From Caenorhabditis elegans (taxonomy: Eukaryota; Nematoda; Chromadorea; Rhabditida; Rhabditidae): a stretch of DNA of 64,000 bases. This document shows, in pieces, positions 51,218-61,155 of this stretch. The stretch's first letter is position 1, and each line of letters starts with the position of its first letter. The notes under the pieces are model-generated. The model was not told the origin of the DNA, did not search any database, and worked only from the letters and a program-made list of their open reading frames with translations. Location of the stretch: contig NC_003283.11 of assembly GCF_000002985.6 (NCBI RefSeq), forward strand, positions 20,647,501-20,711,500, given 5' to 3'. Both the position numbers and the translations under genes were made by a program.

Positions 51218-51832
51218 CAGGGATGGGAGGCAAATTTTTCTTTGTCGAATTGCCGATTTGTCGGAAATTTTCAATTCCGGCAATTTGCCGGTTTGCAGAT
51301 TTGCCGTCTGCCGGATTTGAGATTTGTCGGAAATGTTTAGAGGAATTTCTTTTATAAGACGGAAAAACCTCCCTTTTTGAAATTTTTTCCTGTTTTGTTC
51401 AATATTTTCATAGAATTTTCTTACTTTCTAAAATAGATGTAGGAACATTCATACACTCAAAATAATAAAACTGCGTGGCGTGTACTGCAGAAAACCTCAT
51501 ATTTAGGCCCCGCCTTTTTCTCGTCCACTCACGGAGAAAAGGCAAAAATTTGGGGACCAACCAATATCAGGCCGCCGACATCCTACGGGTTCCGCGCGCC
51601 GCTATGTTTACCTCGCAGCGGGCGGAGACAGCTCGCCCAGTTTTATTATTTTCAGTGTAGGATGCGTACAACTTTTCCGATTGAAATTGAAGTTCTGAAA
51701 CTTTAAAAAAAAAGTGCAAAACCACAACTTGAAAATTTTCGACAAGTTCGGCAAATCGGCAACTTGCCGGTTCGCCGATTTGCTGGAAATTTTCAATTCC
51801 GGCAATGTGCCGACTTGCCGGAAAAAATCGTC
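51218..51832. repeat. GGCAA-type MITE copy, interrupted by another element
   Basis: Starts CAGGGATGGGAGGCAA and runs through GGCAATTTGCCGG to CGACTTGCCGGAAAAAATCG. The middle is broken by the TA-flanked element at 51454-51657; removing that leaves a continuous family consensus (GTAGGAACATTCAT joined to AGGATGCG). Confidence 0.7.
51454..51657. mobile_element. TA-flanked Tc1/mariner-type MITE nested in a hAT-type MITE
   Basis: The 20-base ends CACTCAAAATAATAAAACTG and CAGTTTTATTATTTTCAGTG are inverted repeats with one mismatch, and TA lies on both sides (51452-51453, 51658-51659). At 204 bases it has no transposase. The interior is GC-rich (TTCCGCGCGCCGCTATGTTT). TA duplication is the hallmark of Tc1/mariner insertion. 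Confidence 0.85.
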
Positions 51833-53058
51833 CTGGTTTGCAGTGTGTACTGTAGTTCGACTGTAGTTTGTAGCGCACAGTTTTTATGATTCCATGTTTT
51901 CAAAATGTTGAATACCGAAACTTGCTTTAAAAGTTCCTACTCATGTTTTTTTTTCAATTTACGGAAAATATCAAAAATTGAACGCGGTTCGAGCCCACAT
52001 ACGAATTGTAGTGATCTACAGAAGAAACTGTAGTTTGTAGATAAAACCGGAACCGACTATAGTTTGTAGTCGGAACCTAAGTCTGACAAACAACTTAACA
52101 TCCAACACAGGAGAACAACAAGTATCAACTAACAAGGAAAGTAAGTCAAAAATGAGAAAATGGGCTCTCTCAAGGAGCTCCCTCTCGGAGAGCTCAGGAA
52201 GTTTGTGGAGGCGGAGCCCTGTGGCGTCTCGGGTTGCCACACTTATATATTCGACTTTATAACTCTTTTTTGCTCAATAGAGCATGATTTTCTTAATAGG
52301 CAAGTCGCAAAAAATTCGGATGGAATAAAAAAAAGTGCAAAGGAATTTCATGAATTTAATAATGGCAGAACAAAAAGTTTGGAACAGCAAAAATGCGAAT
52401 TTTGTGACATATGATGATATCGTAGCGAATCAAACAAGTTATTCATACAATTATATATTAGGGTGGTGGCTTTACTGGAAACAAAAACGAAAAACTAGAA
52501 GAAAATACAGCTAAAGGAGGGAAGAAATGGGGATTTTCTGCTTTAAAATACTCAAAATAACTTAAAATTTCGAATTTTGTTTTTTTTTCTACCTCACGAT
52601 ATCTTACTATCGTAATAAATTAAATTAAATTAAAAAGGAAACGTCTAAATCCAAATTAATTAGGATGAAATTTATATAAGAATAGAGAAATAATGGAAAA
52701 TCATTAAAAATTGAAACAAATTTTTTCCGAAAAATCAAAAAATAAACGGAATTTTTCGAATTTTTTCTTAAAGATTTTCGATTTGAAAATCGAAAATCAT
52801 TAAAAAATATTGGAACATTTCTTTTATTTTTGACACCACGTGCAGTTGGAAAAATTGCAAATTTTAATAATTTTTCTACGAATATTTTTGAATATTTTTC
52901 TCGTTACAGTAAACATATTTCTGGGATTTTATGGAATTTCTTACAGATTTTTCATTTTTCAAAAAAAAAAGTATGGACGTTTTGCTAATTTTTGTTTGGC
53001 ATTTTTCGAAATTTTGAAGCCATTTTGAGTTCAGACTTTTTAAAAAACCCAGATATTT

Positions 53059-56000
53059 TTAACGAGAATTAAATGAAAGACGATTAAAGACATTTGACGA
53101 AGAGGAAGATGGAGCTCCGCCTCTTGATGACGTGTCGTGTCGATGATGACGTGGCTGGTGGTGGTGATGGGCGGAGCGAGACGATGAAGAAGGAGCAGAA
53201 GCTCGTGGTGGAGCACGTTGAACTGTACTCGACAGGCGGCCAGAAGAATATGAGATTCGCTGACGAACTGGAGCATCGACAACGTCGTAGATCGGAGCAT
53301 CCGAATAGCCCATCTGAAAGAATTTTTGGATTTTGGCCGGCAAAATGACACCCGTGGTAATATACCTAATTTAAATGTAAAAAAATTTATAAAACTTTTC
53401 TAAACTTTTTACGATTTTTTTTCAAGTAAAAAGGAAAATTGTTTTGAATTTCCGCGCAAATGAGTGACGTCATTTTTGATATTTTTCTCGTTTTCCTGTA
53501 TTAATATTAATAGATTTTTAGTATAAGTTTTTGTCTACCTATATTAATTGGTTTTTGTTGATTTTTTCAATTTATAAATGTACGAAATTCGATGAATTCA
53601 GATCAGGGGTGGGCGCTTTTGCAACTTGCCGGTAGGCGGATTTGTCGGGAATTACCAATTCCGGTAATTTGCCGGTTTGCCGGTAATTTTCAATTCCGGC
53701 AAATTGCTGGTTTGCCGATTTGCCGAAAAATATTCAGTCAGATTGCCGGAAATGTCAATTCTGGCAATTTGCCGATTTGCCTATTTTCCGGCTAATTTCA
53801 ATTCCGGCAATTGCCTATTTGCCGGAAAATTTTTTTTTTGCGTTTGCTGCCCACCCCTGATTAAGATCATGTTCTGTAATTTTTTAGAGAAGAAAATAGT
53901 ACAATTTGTACTTTTGCATATTCTGGAGAATATATCGTCAGAAAAGGTGAAAAAAACGTTTTTTCTGTATGATTTTTTATTTAAAGCTATTGTTTCGGAA
54001 TTTTCAGCAAAAAAAAAATTTTTTAAAAAACTGATTTTTGCCCAAAAAACCAATTTTTCGTAATTTTCATCAGATTTTTACCTCATCCTCCTCATAATCA
54101 ACAACTTCCTCCACAATCTCATCGTCTTCATAATCCATATTATCGTCTATAAGCAGAACATCACTGGAAGACGCGGCAGTTGAAACTTTCTGAAGCCGTC
54201 CGTCCATCCGCGAGGCTTTGCTCCGTCCGTTGGGTCCCACGTGGATTCGAAGTGATGACGTGGCGGCGGCGGGGGACTGTGTGAGACGGGAATTCAATGG
54301 CGGACGATTCGAAATTGTTCTGAAATAGATAAAAAATTAGAATTTGAAATTAAATAATTTTGTGTGTGTGTGTGTGTGGAAAATGCCCCTATTTGGTTCT
54401 GAAATTAAAGAAAAATAGTGGAGTAGCGTCAGTGGGGAAATTGCTTTAAAACATGCCTATGGTACCACAATGACCAAATACCATGATAAAAAAATTCAAA
54501 AAAATTTTCTAAATTTTATATGATTTTTTGAAAATTGGAAAAATCTCAGTTTTTGCCTAATTCCTATTTGAATTACCGCCAATTGAATTCGTTCGATGGA
54601 GCGCACTTGCACGTTTTTAAATTTATTTATTTTATTTTTCGTTATTTTCCACCGATTTTTAATGTTTTCGGTGTATTTTTGCTTGAATTTTAGAGAAAAA
54701 GTCAAAATAAATGCAAATTTTCGATTAAAAAGCACGCTTACAGGCGTAAATCAGTGAAATTAATTAATTCAGGTTCGAAATCGTTTCAAATCGTTACTTT
54801 TTCATTTATACGCCTGTAAGCGTGCTTTTTAATCGAAAAATTGCATTTATTTTGACTTTTTCTCTAAAATTCAAGCAAAACTACACCGAAAACATTAAAA
54901 ATCGGTGGAAAATAACGAAAAATTAAATAAATAAATTTAAAAACGTGCAAGTGCGCTCCATCGAACGAATTCAACTGGCGGTAATTCAAATAGGAATTAG
55001 ACAAAAACTGAGATTTTTCCAATTTTCAAAAAATCATATAAAATTTAGAAAATTTTTTTGAATTTTTTTATCATGGTATTTGGTCATTGTGGTGCCATAT
55101 GCATGTTTTAAAGCAATTTCCCCACTGACGCTACTCCACCTTTAAAGAAAATTTCGGTGTTTTTCAGATAAATGTTTAAATCGGGTGTGGGCGGCAAACG
55201 ATTTTTTCCGGCAAATCGACAATTTGCGGGAATTGAAAATTTCTGGCAGATCGGCAAACCGGAAAATTGCCGGAATTGAAAACTTCCGGCAAATCGGCAA
55301 ATCAGCAAATTTCCAGAATTGAAATTTTCCGGCAAACTGCAGGAACTGAAAATTTCCGGCAACTCGGCCAATCGTCATTTTACCGGGATTGAAAATTTCC
55401 GGCAAACTGGTAAATTGTCGGAATTACGGAAAATCGGCGTACCGGCGAATTGCAGAAACTGAAAAATTTCGGCTAATTGATTATTTGCCGATTTGCCGAA
55501 GGGCAATTGCCGCCCACCCCCGGTTTAAATTTTTCCGAAAAATGTTGATCTCAAGAGGGAAATTAAGAATTTTTGAAAATTGAATTTTTTTCTCAACATC
55601 TAAAATTTTTTCACGTTTTCCAAAGAAAATCGAGAGCATTTTGATTGTTAAAAAGTTATTTTTAATTTATTTTTTAGTTTCGGAATTGTTTAAATTTTCG
55701 GTTTTTTTTTGCTAATAATTCGTAAAATTACGGAAAAATGATCGAAAATTATTGTAAAAGTGATTTTACTACAAACTTTTTAATGCCCGATTGAGAAATT
55801 CTGGAGATTTTCGACGAAATATGCCGGCGATCAGTCGATGATGTTACTTCTGGAGCATCTTTTCGCTTCATTCTCGCTGCCAGACTACTTTTGTCTATTG
55901 GAGAAACTGATCGGCCGCCTTGCCGGACTCCAGTTGTTCCGCGCACAGCTAATCCTTAAAAAAAATCAAATTTACGTGAAATTTCCCGAAAAAATCGCTG

Positions 56001-56537
56001 AAAAAACCTTGTTGCCGCATAACTTCAGCTTTCTGGAGTATCTGGCGAGTTCTGTGAGTATTTCCATCGGGCATTTTCACGTGGTATATCTCATGCCGAT
56101 CCGGTGGTGGTTTGCCACGTCGGTGCTCTGAAGAACTCGAGGAGCTAGCCAAAAGTGCGCCTGGTGCGGTAATTCGAGCTTTATTCGCTGCTGGTTTTGA
56201 CTGTGGTTCTTCCTGAATGGCTTCTTCTGCTTCACGTTCAATTGCTGATTTTGCGGCTTTGATTCGGCGGAGAATGCAGAGCTGGAAAATAAAAATAAAA
56301 ATATTTTTAAAAAATGTTAATTAATTTTTTTTTTGCAAATTTCACAAATTCCACAATTTATAACAACTTTTTTACCTGATCTCCAATCGCAGAGACTCCC
56401 AGCTCTGAAAGTGTAGATTTGTCCAACTCCGGAAGCATTTCCTTGGTGATTCTGTTCGTCGCGAACGATTTTGCATATTTTTTGGCGATTTCTGATGGAA
56501 TACCGGCTCGCACGAAAAACTGAGTCCACGCTTCCAT
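53059..56537 (-). CDS. SAM-domain protein, homologue of human C19orf47
   Basis: Five exons, 56537-56376, 56281-56008, 55954-55777, 54319-54082 and 53313-53059, give 368 residues. Residues ~3-65 form a SAM domain (WTQFFVRAGIPSEIAKKYAK, then LGVSAIGDQLCILRRIK). A second conserved block, YHVKMPDGNTHRTRQILQKA at about 125-145, and a C-terminal VFNRLSF both have counterparts in human C19orf47 (IxMPxGxTxRTRxIL and VFxRLG). That identification is from memory of the human family. The rest is Ser/Arg-rich and probably disordered, with an acidic stretch (DYEDDEIVEEVVDYEEDE) near residue 270. The family's function is unknown; SAM domains usually bind other SAM domains or RNA. Introns 3 and 4 host three MITEs or foldbacks. 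Confidence 0.88.
53604..53859. mobile_element. hAT-type MITE, GGCAA family, with near-perfect 8-bp duplication
   Basis: Ends CAGGGGTGGGC and GCCCACCCCTG are perfect inverted repeats. Flanks ATTCAGAT (53596-53603) and ATTAAGAT (53860-53867) match at 7 of 8 positions, the duplication length of hAT transposons. The interior alternates GGCAA and TTGCCGG units. It sits in intron 4 of the SAM-domain gene. Confidence 0.85.
54360..54378 (+). repeat. TG microsatellite
   Basis: About nine uninterrupted TG dinucleotides in intron 3 of the SAM-domain gene, just before the foldback at 54420. Confidence 0.85.
54420..55137. mobile_element. Large foldback element with arms of about 325 bases
   Basis: 54420-54744 and 54812-55137 are reverse complements with very few differences, around a spacer of about 67 bases. 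Ends read GGAGTAGCGTCAGTGGGGAA, the terminus family also seen at 38434 and 61517. The near-identity of the arms implies a young insertion or ongoing arm correction. It lies in intron 3 of the SAM-domain gene and would form a long hairpin in the pre-mRNA. Confidence 0.92.
55182..55522. mobile_element. hAT-type MITE, GGCAA family, with perfect 8-bp duplication
   Basis: GTTTAAAT stands immediately on both sides (55174-55181, 55523-55530). The ends CGGGTGTGGGCGGCAA and TTGCCGCCCACCCCCG are inverted repeats with one mismatch. The interior is dense in TTTCCGGCAA-type units. With the copy at 53604 this shows the whole GGCAA family here to be hAT-like rather than simple repeats. Confidence 0.92.
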
Positions 56538-57329
56538 TTTTCTGCAAAAAAAACAAAAAAAAAATGCAAAAATTTGAGTGAAATCGGTAGGAAAATCAAT
56601 TTAATTGAAGAAAAACCGAATTGTAAAGTGTTGAAAAATTACGATAAACAACGCGCGCTGGCGGGATATCGGAGTCTCGTTAGCCTTTCTCATCTTCGTC
56701 TCTTCAAACCGCACACTCTCTCACTCGGAAAAAACGCGGAGGTTTAAATTAGAGAATTTTCTATAGAAAAAATCGTAAAAAATATTTTATAGCTTTCTGG
56801 TACTTTAAAAACTTTCAACTTTCATAAACCTCCCCCTCAAAATTACAAAACCTATTGAAAAGTTCTGTTGCATGCCTTGCACCGAGTGAGAGCGGTCTAA
56901 TCAAATAAAGGAGAAGCGTAAACCTTGTTTTCCGGAGGACCCCCGACTTATTTTCTGTCTTTTTTATTTATATCGGAATTGGATACTCACCCAACAACGT
57001 CTTCTTCTTCTTCAACTCGTGATGACTTTAACCTGAATGGATTTGGAAGAAGCCACGTGGCAGGTGAGCTAGACTACAAACTACAAATGTCTCGTAGCGG
57101 AACTCTAGTTTTTTTTCAGGATAAAATAAGTGCTTTCTACAAGCTATCAAAAAACACATCAAATTTAAAATTTAAATACTCAGGGCGACATTTTCCAAGT
57201 GGCCGTGAAGTGTGAAAACTCGACCACCACTCCTATTTAAAGCAGTAGATTTTATAGAAAATAAGGCTATAAGAAGCTTTGAAAATCATTCAAACCGTGT
57301 ACTATCAATGTGAAAAACTCGGCCACGTC

Positions 57330-57535
57330 GTGACTAAAGCGAGCACGTGGTGTCAAGCTGTCCCATTTCGGTTTGATCTACGGAGTTCTACGAGAATCAC
57401 GGGAACTTAGACGCAGACTTCTCAACTGATTTCGCATGGTTGAGAATGTGCTGACGTCACATTTTTTTTGGAAAAAAAATCGCGCATTTTTTGTAGATCA
57501 AACAGTAATGAACAGCTGGCACCTCGTGACGTTTT
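57330..57535. repeat. Dispersed repeat, ACGTGGTGTCA family (copy 2)
   Basis: CACGTGGTGTCAAGCTGTCC, CGGTTTGATCTACGG, TTCGCATGGTTGAGAATGTG and GCTGACGTCACATTTT occur in the same order as at 59375 and 48065. It ends with an inverted CAGCTGGCACCTCGTGAC block, so the unit looks palindrome-derived. Confidence 0.65.
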
Positions 57536-57690
57536 AATAAGAAACTTAGATATCTGAAAAACAAAAAAAAACTAGATCCGAAAAATTTGAACTGGTTGTA
57601 TAAAGTTCAGCATTTCTGAAAAGTTTCGATGAAAAATTAAATTTTTAAATCTCAAAAGTTTGGCGCGCAAATTTCAAATTTTACCCCATG

Positions 57691-58108
57691 TAGGGCTGTG
57701 CAACCGGACGCCGGACGCACCCAACGTCCGGTTTTTTCGGATGCGTGTGCGTCCGGCGTCCGGAAAAAGCGGACGTGTGTGCGTCCGGCGTCCGAAAAAA
57801 GCGGACGCGTGTGCGTCCGGCGTCCGGAAAAACCGGACGCTTGTGCGTCCGGCGTCCGGTTTTCGGACGCGGGTGCGTCCGGTTTTTTTGTTTTTTGTTT
57901 ACATCTCAGTGAGACTGAGTGAGATTGTAAACAAAAAACAAAAAAACAAAATTTCGGACGTCCGAAAAACCGGACGCCGGTCGCACACGCGTCCGGTTTT
58001 TCCGGACGTCGGACGCACACGCGTCCGGTTTTTTCGGACGCCGGACGCACACGCGTCCGGACGCCGGACGTCCGAATTCGTCCGAATTCGTCCGATTGCA
58101 CAGCCCTA
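57691..58108. mobile_element. hAT-type MITE made of CGTCCG/CGGACG repeats
   Basis: Perfect inverted ends TAGGGCTGTGCAA and TTGCACAGCCCTA are flanked by an exact 8-bp duplication, ACCCCATG (57683-57690 and 58109-58116). The arms are tandem GGACGC, GTCCGG and CACACGCGTCCGG units; the centre is a short palindrome, TTTTTTGTTTTTTGTTTACA and its inverse. The 8-bp duplication and TAGGG...CCCTA ends are hAT hallmarks. The 418 bases encode no transposase, and all frames through it are repeat artefacts. Confidence 0.94.
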
Positions 58109-58714
58109 ACCCCATGAAACGTCTGACACAAAATTTGAAATTTCTCTATTTTTTCTGAACATTTTTGAAGAGAAGTTAAATTTAAAATGTTATTGTCTAA
58201 AAATTCAAATTTTATTTTCTAACAGCTGAAGATGGCCCCAAGCTTACGGATAATTATTATAATTTACATTAAATTTCATGAAAAATTCAAATTACTGTTT
58301 AAAAAACACAGCAATATTGTCACCCATCACTCATCATTCCTGTCTTTCTTCCTTTTTCTGCATTTGGTTGTTTGTCATTTCTGTCTACATGAGCCCCCTT
58401 ATTCGTCTTCGAGCCATCAAAAATGTGTGAAACCCACTCGAAATATTTTGCTTTTTTTCGGTGCTCTTGGCTCAGCTCGCTTGTCATTGAGTTTCGGCTC
58501 ATTTTTCACTGACATTAGCACTCTATTCATCATATTTTGGAGTGGTTTCTGAGCAAAAAAAAAGAAGTTGAAAAGTCTTACTTCATTGAAAGCTTTTGTG
58601 TAGTTAGTATTTTAAGCAGTGTGTACTGTATTCTCAAAGATTATATTTTGCAAAAATGTGTTTCTCCGAATTTTTATCTATTGAATGGGTTTCAAATAAG
58701 TTTTTAGAACATTT

Positions 58715-58900
58715 AAAAGTGAGGTATACTCAAGTACCGAAACCTGGGAAATAACTTTATACGAGTTCAAACTTTACCCTGATTCCGAATATCTATGTGA
58801 AAAAATTAAAAAAAAAAATTTCCTGGTTTTATATTTGAGCGGGAAAATTTAGAGTCAATTAAAAATATTTTCCAGATTTCGATACTCCACATTTAACTTT
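58715..58900. repeat. Diverged relative of the 16751 foldback element
   Basis: Left AAAGTGAGGTATACTCAAGT with ACCGAAACCTGG and right GATTTCGATACTCCACATTT mirror each other loosely and resemble the AAAGGTGGAGTACCGAAATT terminus at 16751. Flanks are TTTAA-rich. Confidence 0.5.
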
Positions 58901-59374
58901 TTCGAAAAAATGAAAGCATTTCAAATAAGCGCGCCTATTTAAAACGGATAAAAACCAGCATGTACTCTATTTGAAAAATCATCTTTCAAATTATATGGGT
59001 TTGATTTGTGAACTTGTGAAGTATATGACAGTAATCTTCCCTGCTCTTTGCTCTTAAAAAACTGATTTTTACTCACTCATGTCCCAACGGAAATCAGTGT
59101 CCTTATTCATCAAAATCTTTATATCAGAAAACGGCGAAAAAAGAGAAGATAATCCCCCGTCGACGCTGTTAGTCAAATGTAATTTTTTCTCCGTATACAT
59201 CTTACTAATCCGCTTGTGTTTAGCCTTACTTCATCCTTCGTATAATCAAACGAATATTGTGTGTGCTCAATAGTTTTTTATGAACATAATCTAGCGGTTT
59301 TTTACGCATTTTGATATTACATTCAATTTTTTCCATTGAATATTTGTTCAAATGATATTAGTTTACAAGCACGC

Positions 59375-59680
59375 GGTTCTGGCTGCCCAACCGGTGTCAG
59401 AGTGCCCCATCTCGGTTTGATCTACGTAGATCTACAAAAAAAATCCGGGAATTTAGACGCATTGATCTCAACTAATTTTGCATGGTTAAGAACGTGCTGA
59501 CGTCACATTTTAAGGAAAGAAATTTCCTCATTTTTGTAGGTCGAACCGTAATGGGACAGCTTGGCACCACGTGGCTTCCCTCATAAATCAAAATGTAAGA
59601 GTTTTCCTAACTAGGCCATTTCGTTGTCCGGCGGGCGATAATCAATGGAGCGTGAAAAATGCAATGAGGATTGCCAGAAC
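59375..59680. repeat. Dispersed repeats, ACGTGGTGTCA family (copy 3) and CTAGGCCATTT family
   Basis: CGGTTTGATCTACGTAGATC, TTGCATGGTTAAGAACGTGC and GCTTGGCACCACGTGGC repeat the blocks at 57330. Directly after comes CTAGGCCATTTCGTTGTCCG and GGCGATAATCAATGGAGCG, matching 35815-36005. The two families sit side by side, possibly one composite unit. Confidence 0.6.
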
Positions 59681-61155
59681 CCCGAGTGCACAAGTTGATT
59701 AAGACTTTGCAACATAGTGTTTTAGCAATATTTGGCCTAATTGCCAGTTCTGAAAAATACATGTTCTAAATAGCTGATGTGACATATTATTTAATGATAC
59801 ACTATACACCTAGAAATTTTGAATAGCTTGTTCAGTTTTTTTTCTCTTAGAATTGCTCCAAGAAGTCTGTCGGGATTTCGAACTTATCTTCCTTCAAAAA
59901 TTTTTAAAGTCATCACATAACGAGGTCGGGATGATGACAAATTGAATTTCGTCGCCCAGAAGCTAGAAAATCGTTTTTTTTGCTAACAATGTTTTTTTTT
60001 TCATAATAGTGACATTTCCGTGTTTTCGCCTTTTACAAAAAAAACGAGTTATAGGGATTCCGTGTGATGGCTTCTTAGTATTGTATATAATTTTATCATC
60101 TTTTTGCACATTTTAGCTGACGGTGTATCAGAAATAATGTTTTTGAGCCACAATCTAAAAAAAATTTTTGAAAATTATTTCTGGTGCTGTATCAAAAAAT
60201 TTGACTTCAAATGTTTAAAAGTTCTCACAGAAAAATATAGTTTCTAGAAATTTTGGAAACGTTTTTTTTTTAACTTTTGTAAACTTATTAAAAAATTTTC
60301 ACAAAAAAGTCATAAAATGCAATATTTTGACCATTTATAAGATGGTTGAAATGAAAGTTCATTTCCAATAAAACCACACACATTCAATTTTTCATCTTCC
60401 TTTTTTGCATTGCTCTTTCTTCCAATTTCATTCGTTTTTTATAGCTTTGAGCTCAAATGTGAATGAAATGCAACTCTGCACTTTTTATATATACTTTTCA
60501 CTTTCTTTTCTTTCACCTCGTGCACTTAGAATTTTAATCCAGAGTGCTCAATTTTTTTTGGCGACCTACAAAGAAGTAAAAAGTAGCACGGGATTATGAA
60601 GAATTTGTCTTATGTTTTGTTTCTAAGATATGGTAGTATTTTTTTTATTTGGTCACAAAATACCTGCGCTTGCTATGTGCGTTTGCCTGACTTTTTCCCA
60701 TTTTTCATTTGAACAATTAGTTTGAATTTTTTCCGAAAACTGTTTTTTTTATGGAAAACTACCTATGAACTAAAAGATTTGTGCCAACTTCGGAGTTAAA
60801 TGATTAGACTACAAAGTACATACACAAACTACTCACATTTTGTTGCCAAATTTTCCCACTTTAAAAATTTCTAGTGGAAAAGCTCAAAAAACCACATGTT
60901 TTAAGCCTACTTTCTGAAAGTTTTCAAGTGTTAGTGATGCACTAACCTCCTCCCTTCTTCCTCCCACCCGATTTTTCGAATATTTCAAAAAGTTCGATTC
61001 CCCATGGGATCAATTACTACATTTCTGTCTATTTCTCTCTCTTTTTTTCTCAGTAAAAACATTGAAAATTGTTCCATTTTTGGTTGCATTACCCACTTTA
61101 TTATCACATTTATGCCATCTTTCTGGTTTTTTCTCTTTGCTGCGAAAACACAGAA

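Larger units (their letters stand above)
50779..53058. other. Intergenic stretch between the Ly6-like and SAM genes
   Basis: Contains a GGCAA-type MITE with a second element nested in it (51218-51832). It otherwise holds AT-rich sequence and short open frames without splice support. The segment just above 50779 would be the Ly6-like promoter if exon 1 is right. Confidence 0.5.
56538..61155. other. 4.6-kb gene-free stretch with several repeats
   Basis: 56538-57000 is probably the SAM-gene promoter. No exon chain was found. An open frame at 56925-57215 has a donor-like GTGAGC but its next acceptor leads to an immediate stop. Repeats at 57330, 57691, 58715, 59375 and 59600 fill much of the rest. 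Confidence 0.55.

Noticed and set aside
51475..51878. Open frames on both strands near 51.5 kb
   Set aside because: They span the nested TA-flanked MITE and the GGCAA-type MITE around it.
56925..57215. Open frame with a donor-like GTGAGC above the SAM gene
   Set aside because: The next acceptor (about 57119) leads to an immediate stop, and the rest of the frame runs into AT-rich sequence.
57652..58131. Several frames of 69-159 codons rich in R, P, D and V on both strands
   Set aside because: All lie within the CGTCCG-repeat hAT-type MITE; every frame is open because of the repeat unit.
58232..58552. 106-codon plus-strand frame and 60-codon minus-strand frame
   Set aside because: Frames overlap on opposite strands and neither has convincing splice partners; a minus acceptor TTTGCTCAG opens only a 45-codon frame.
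59079..59273. 64-codon plus-strand frame
   Set aside because: No acceptor, donor or homology; probably chance.
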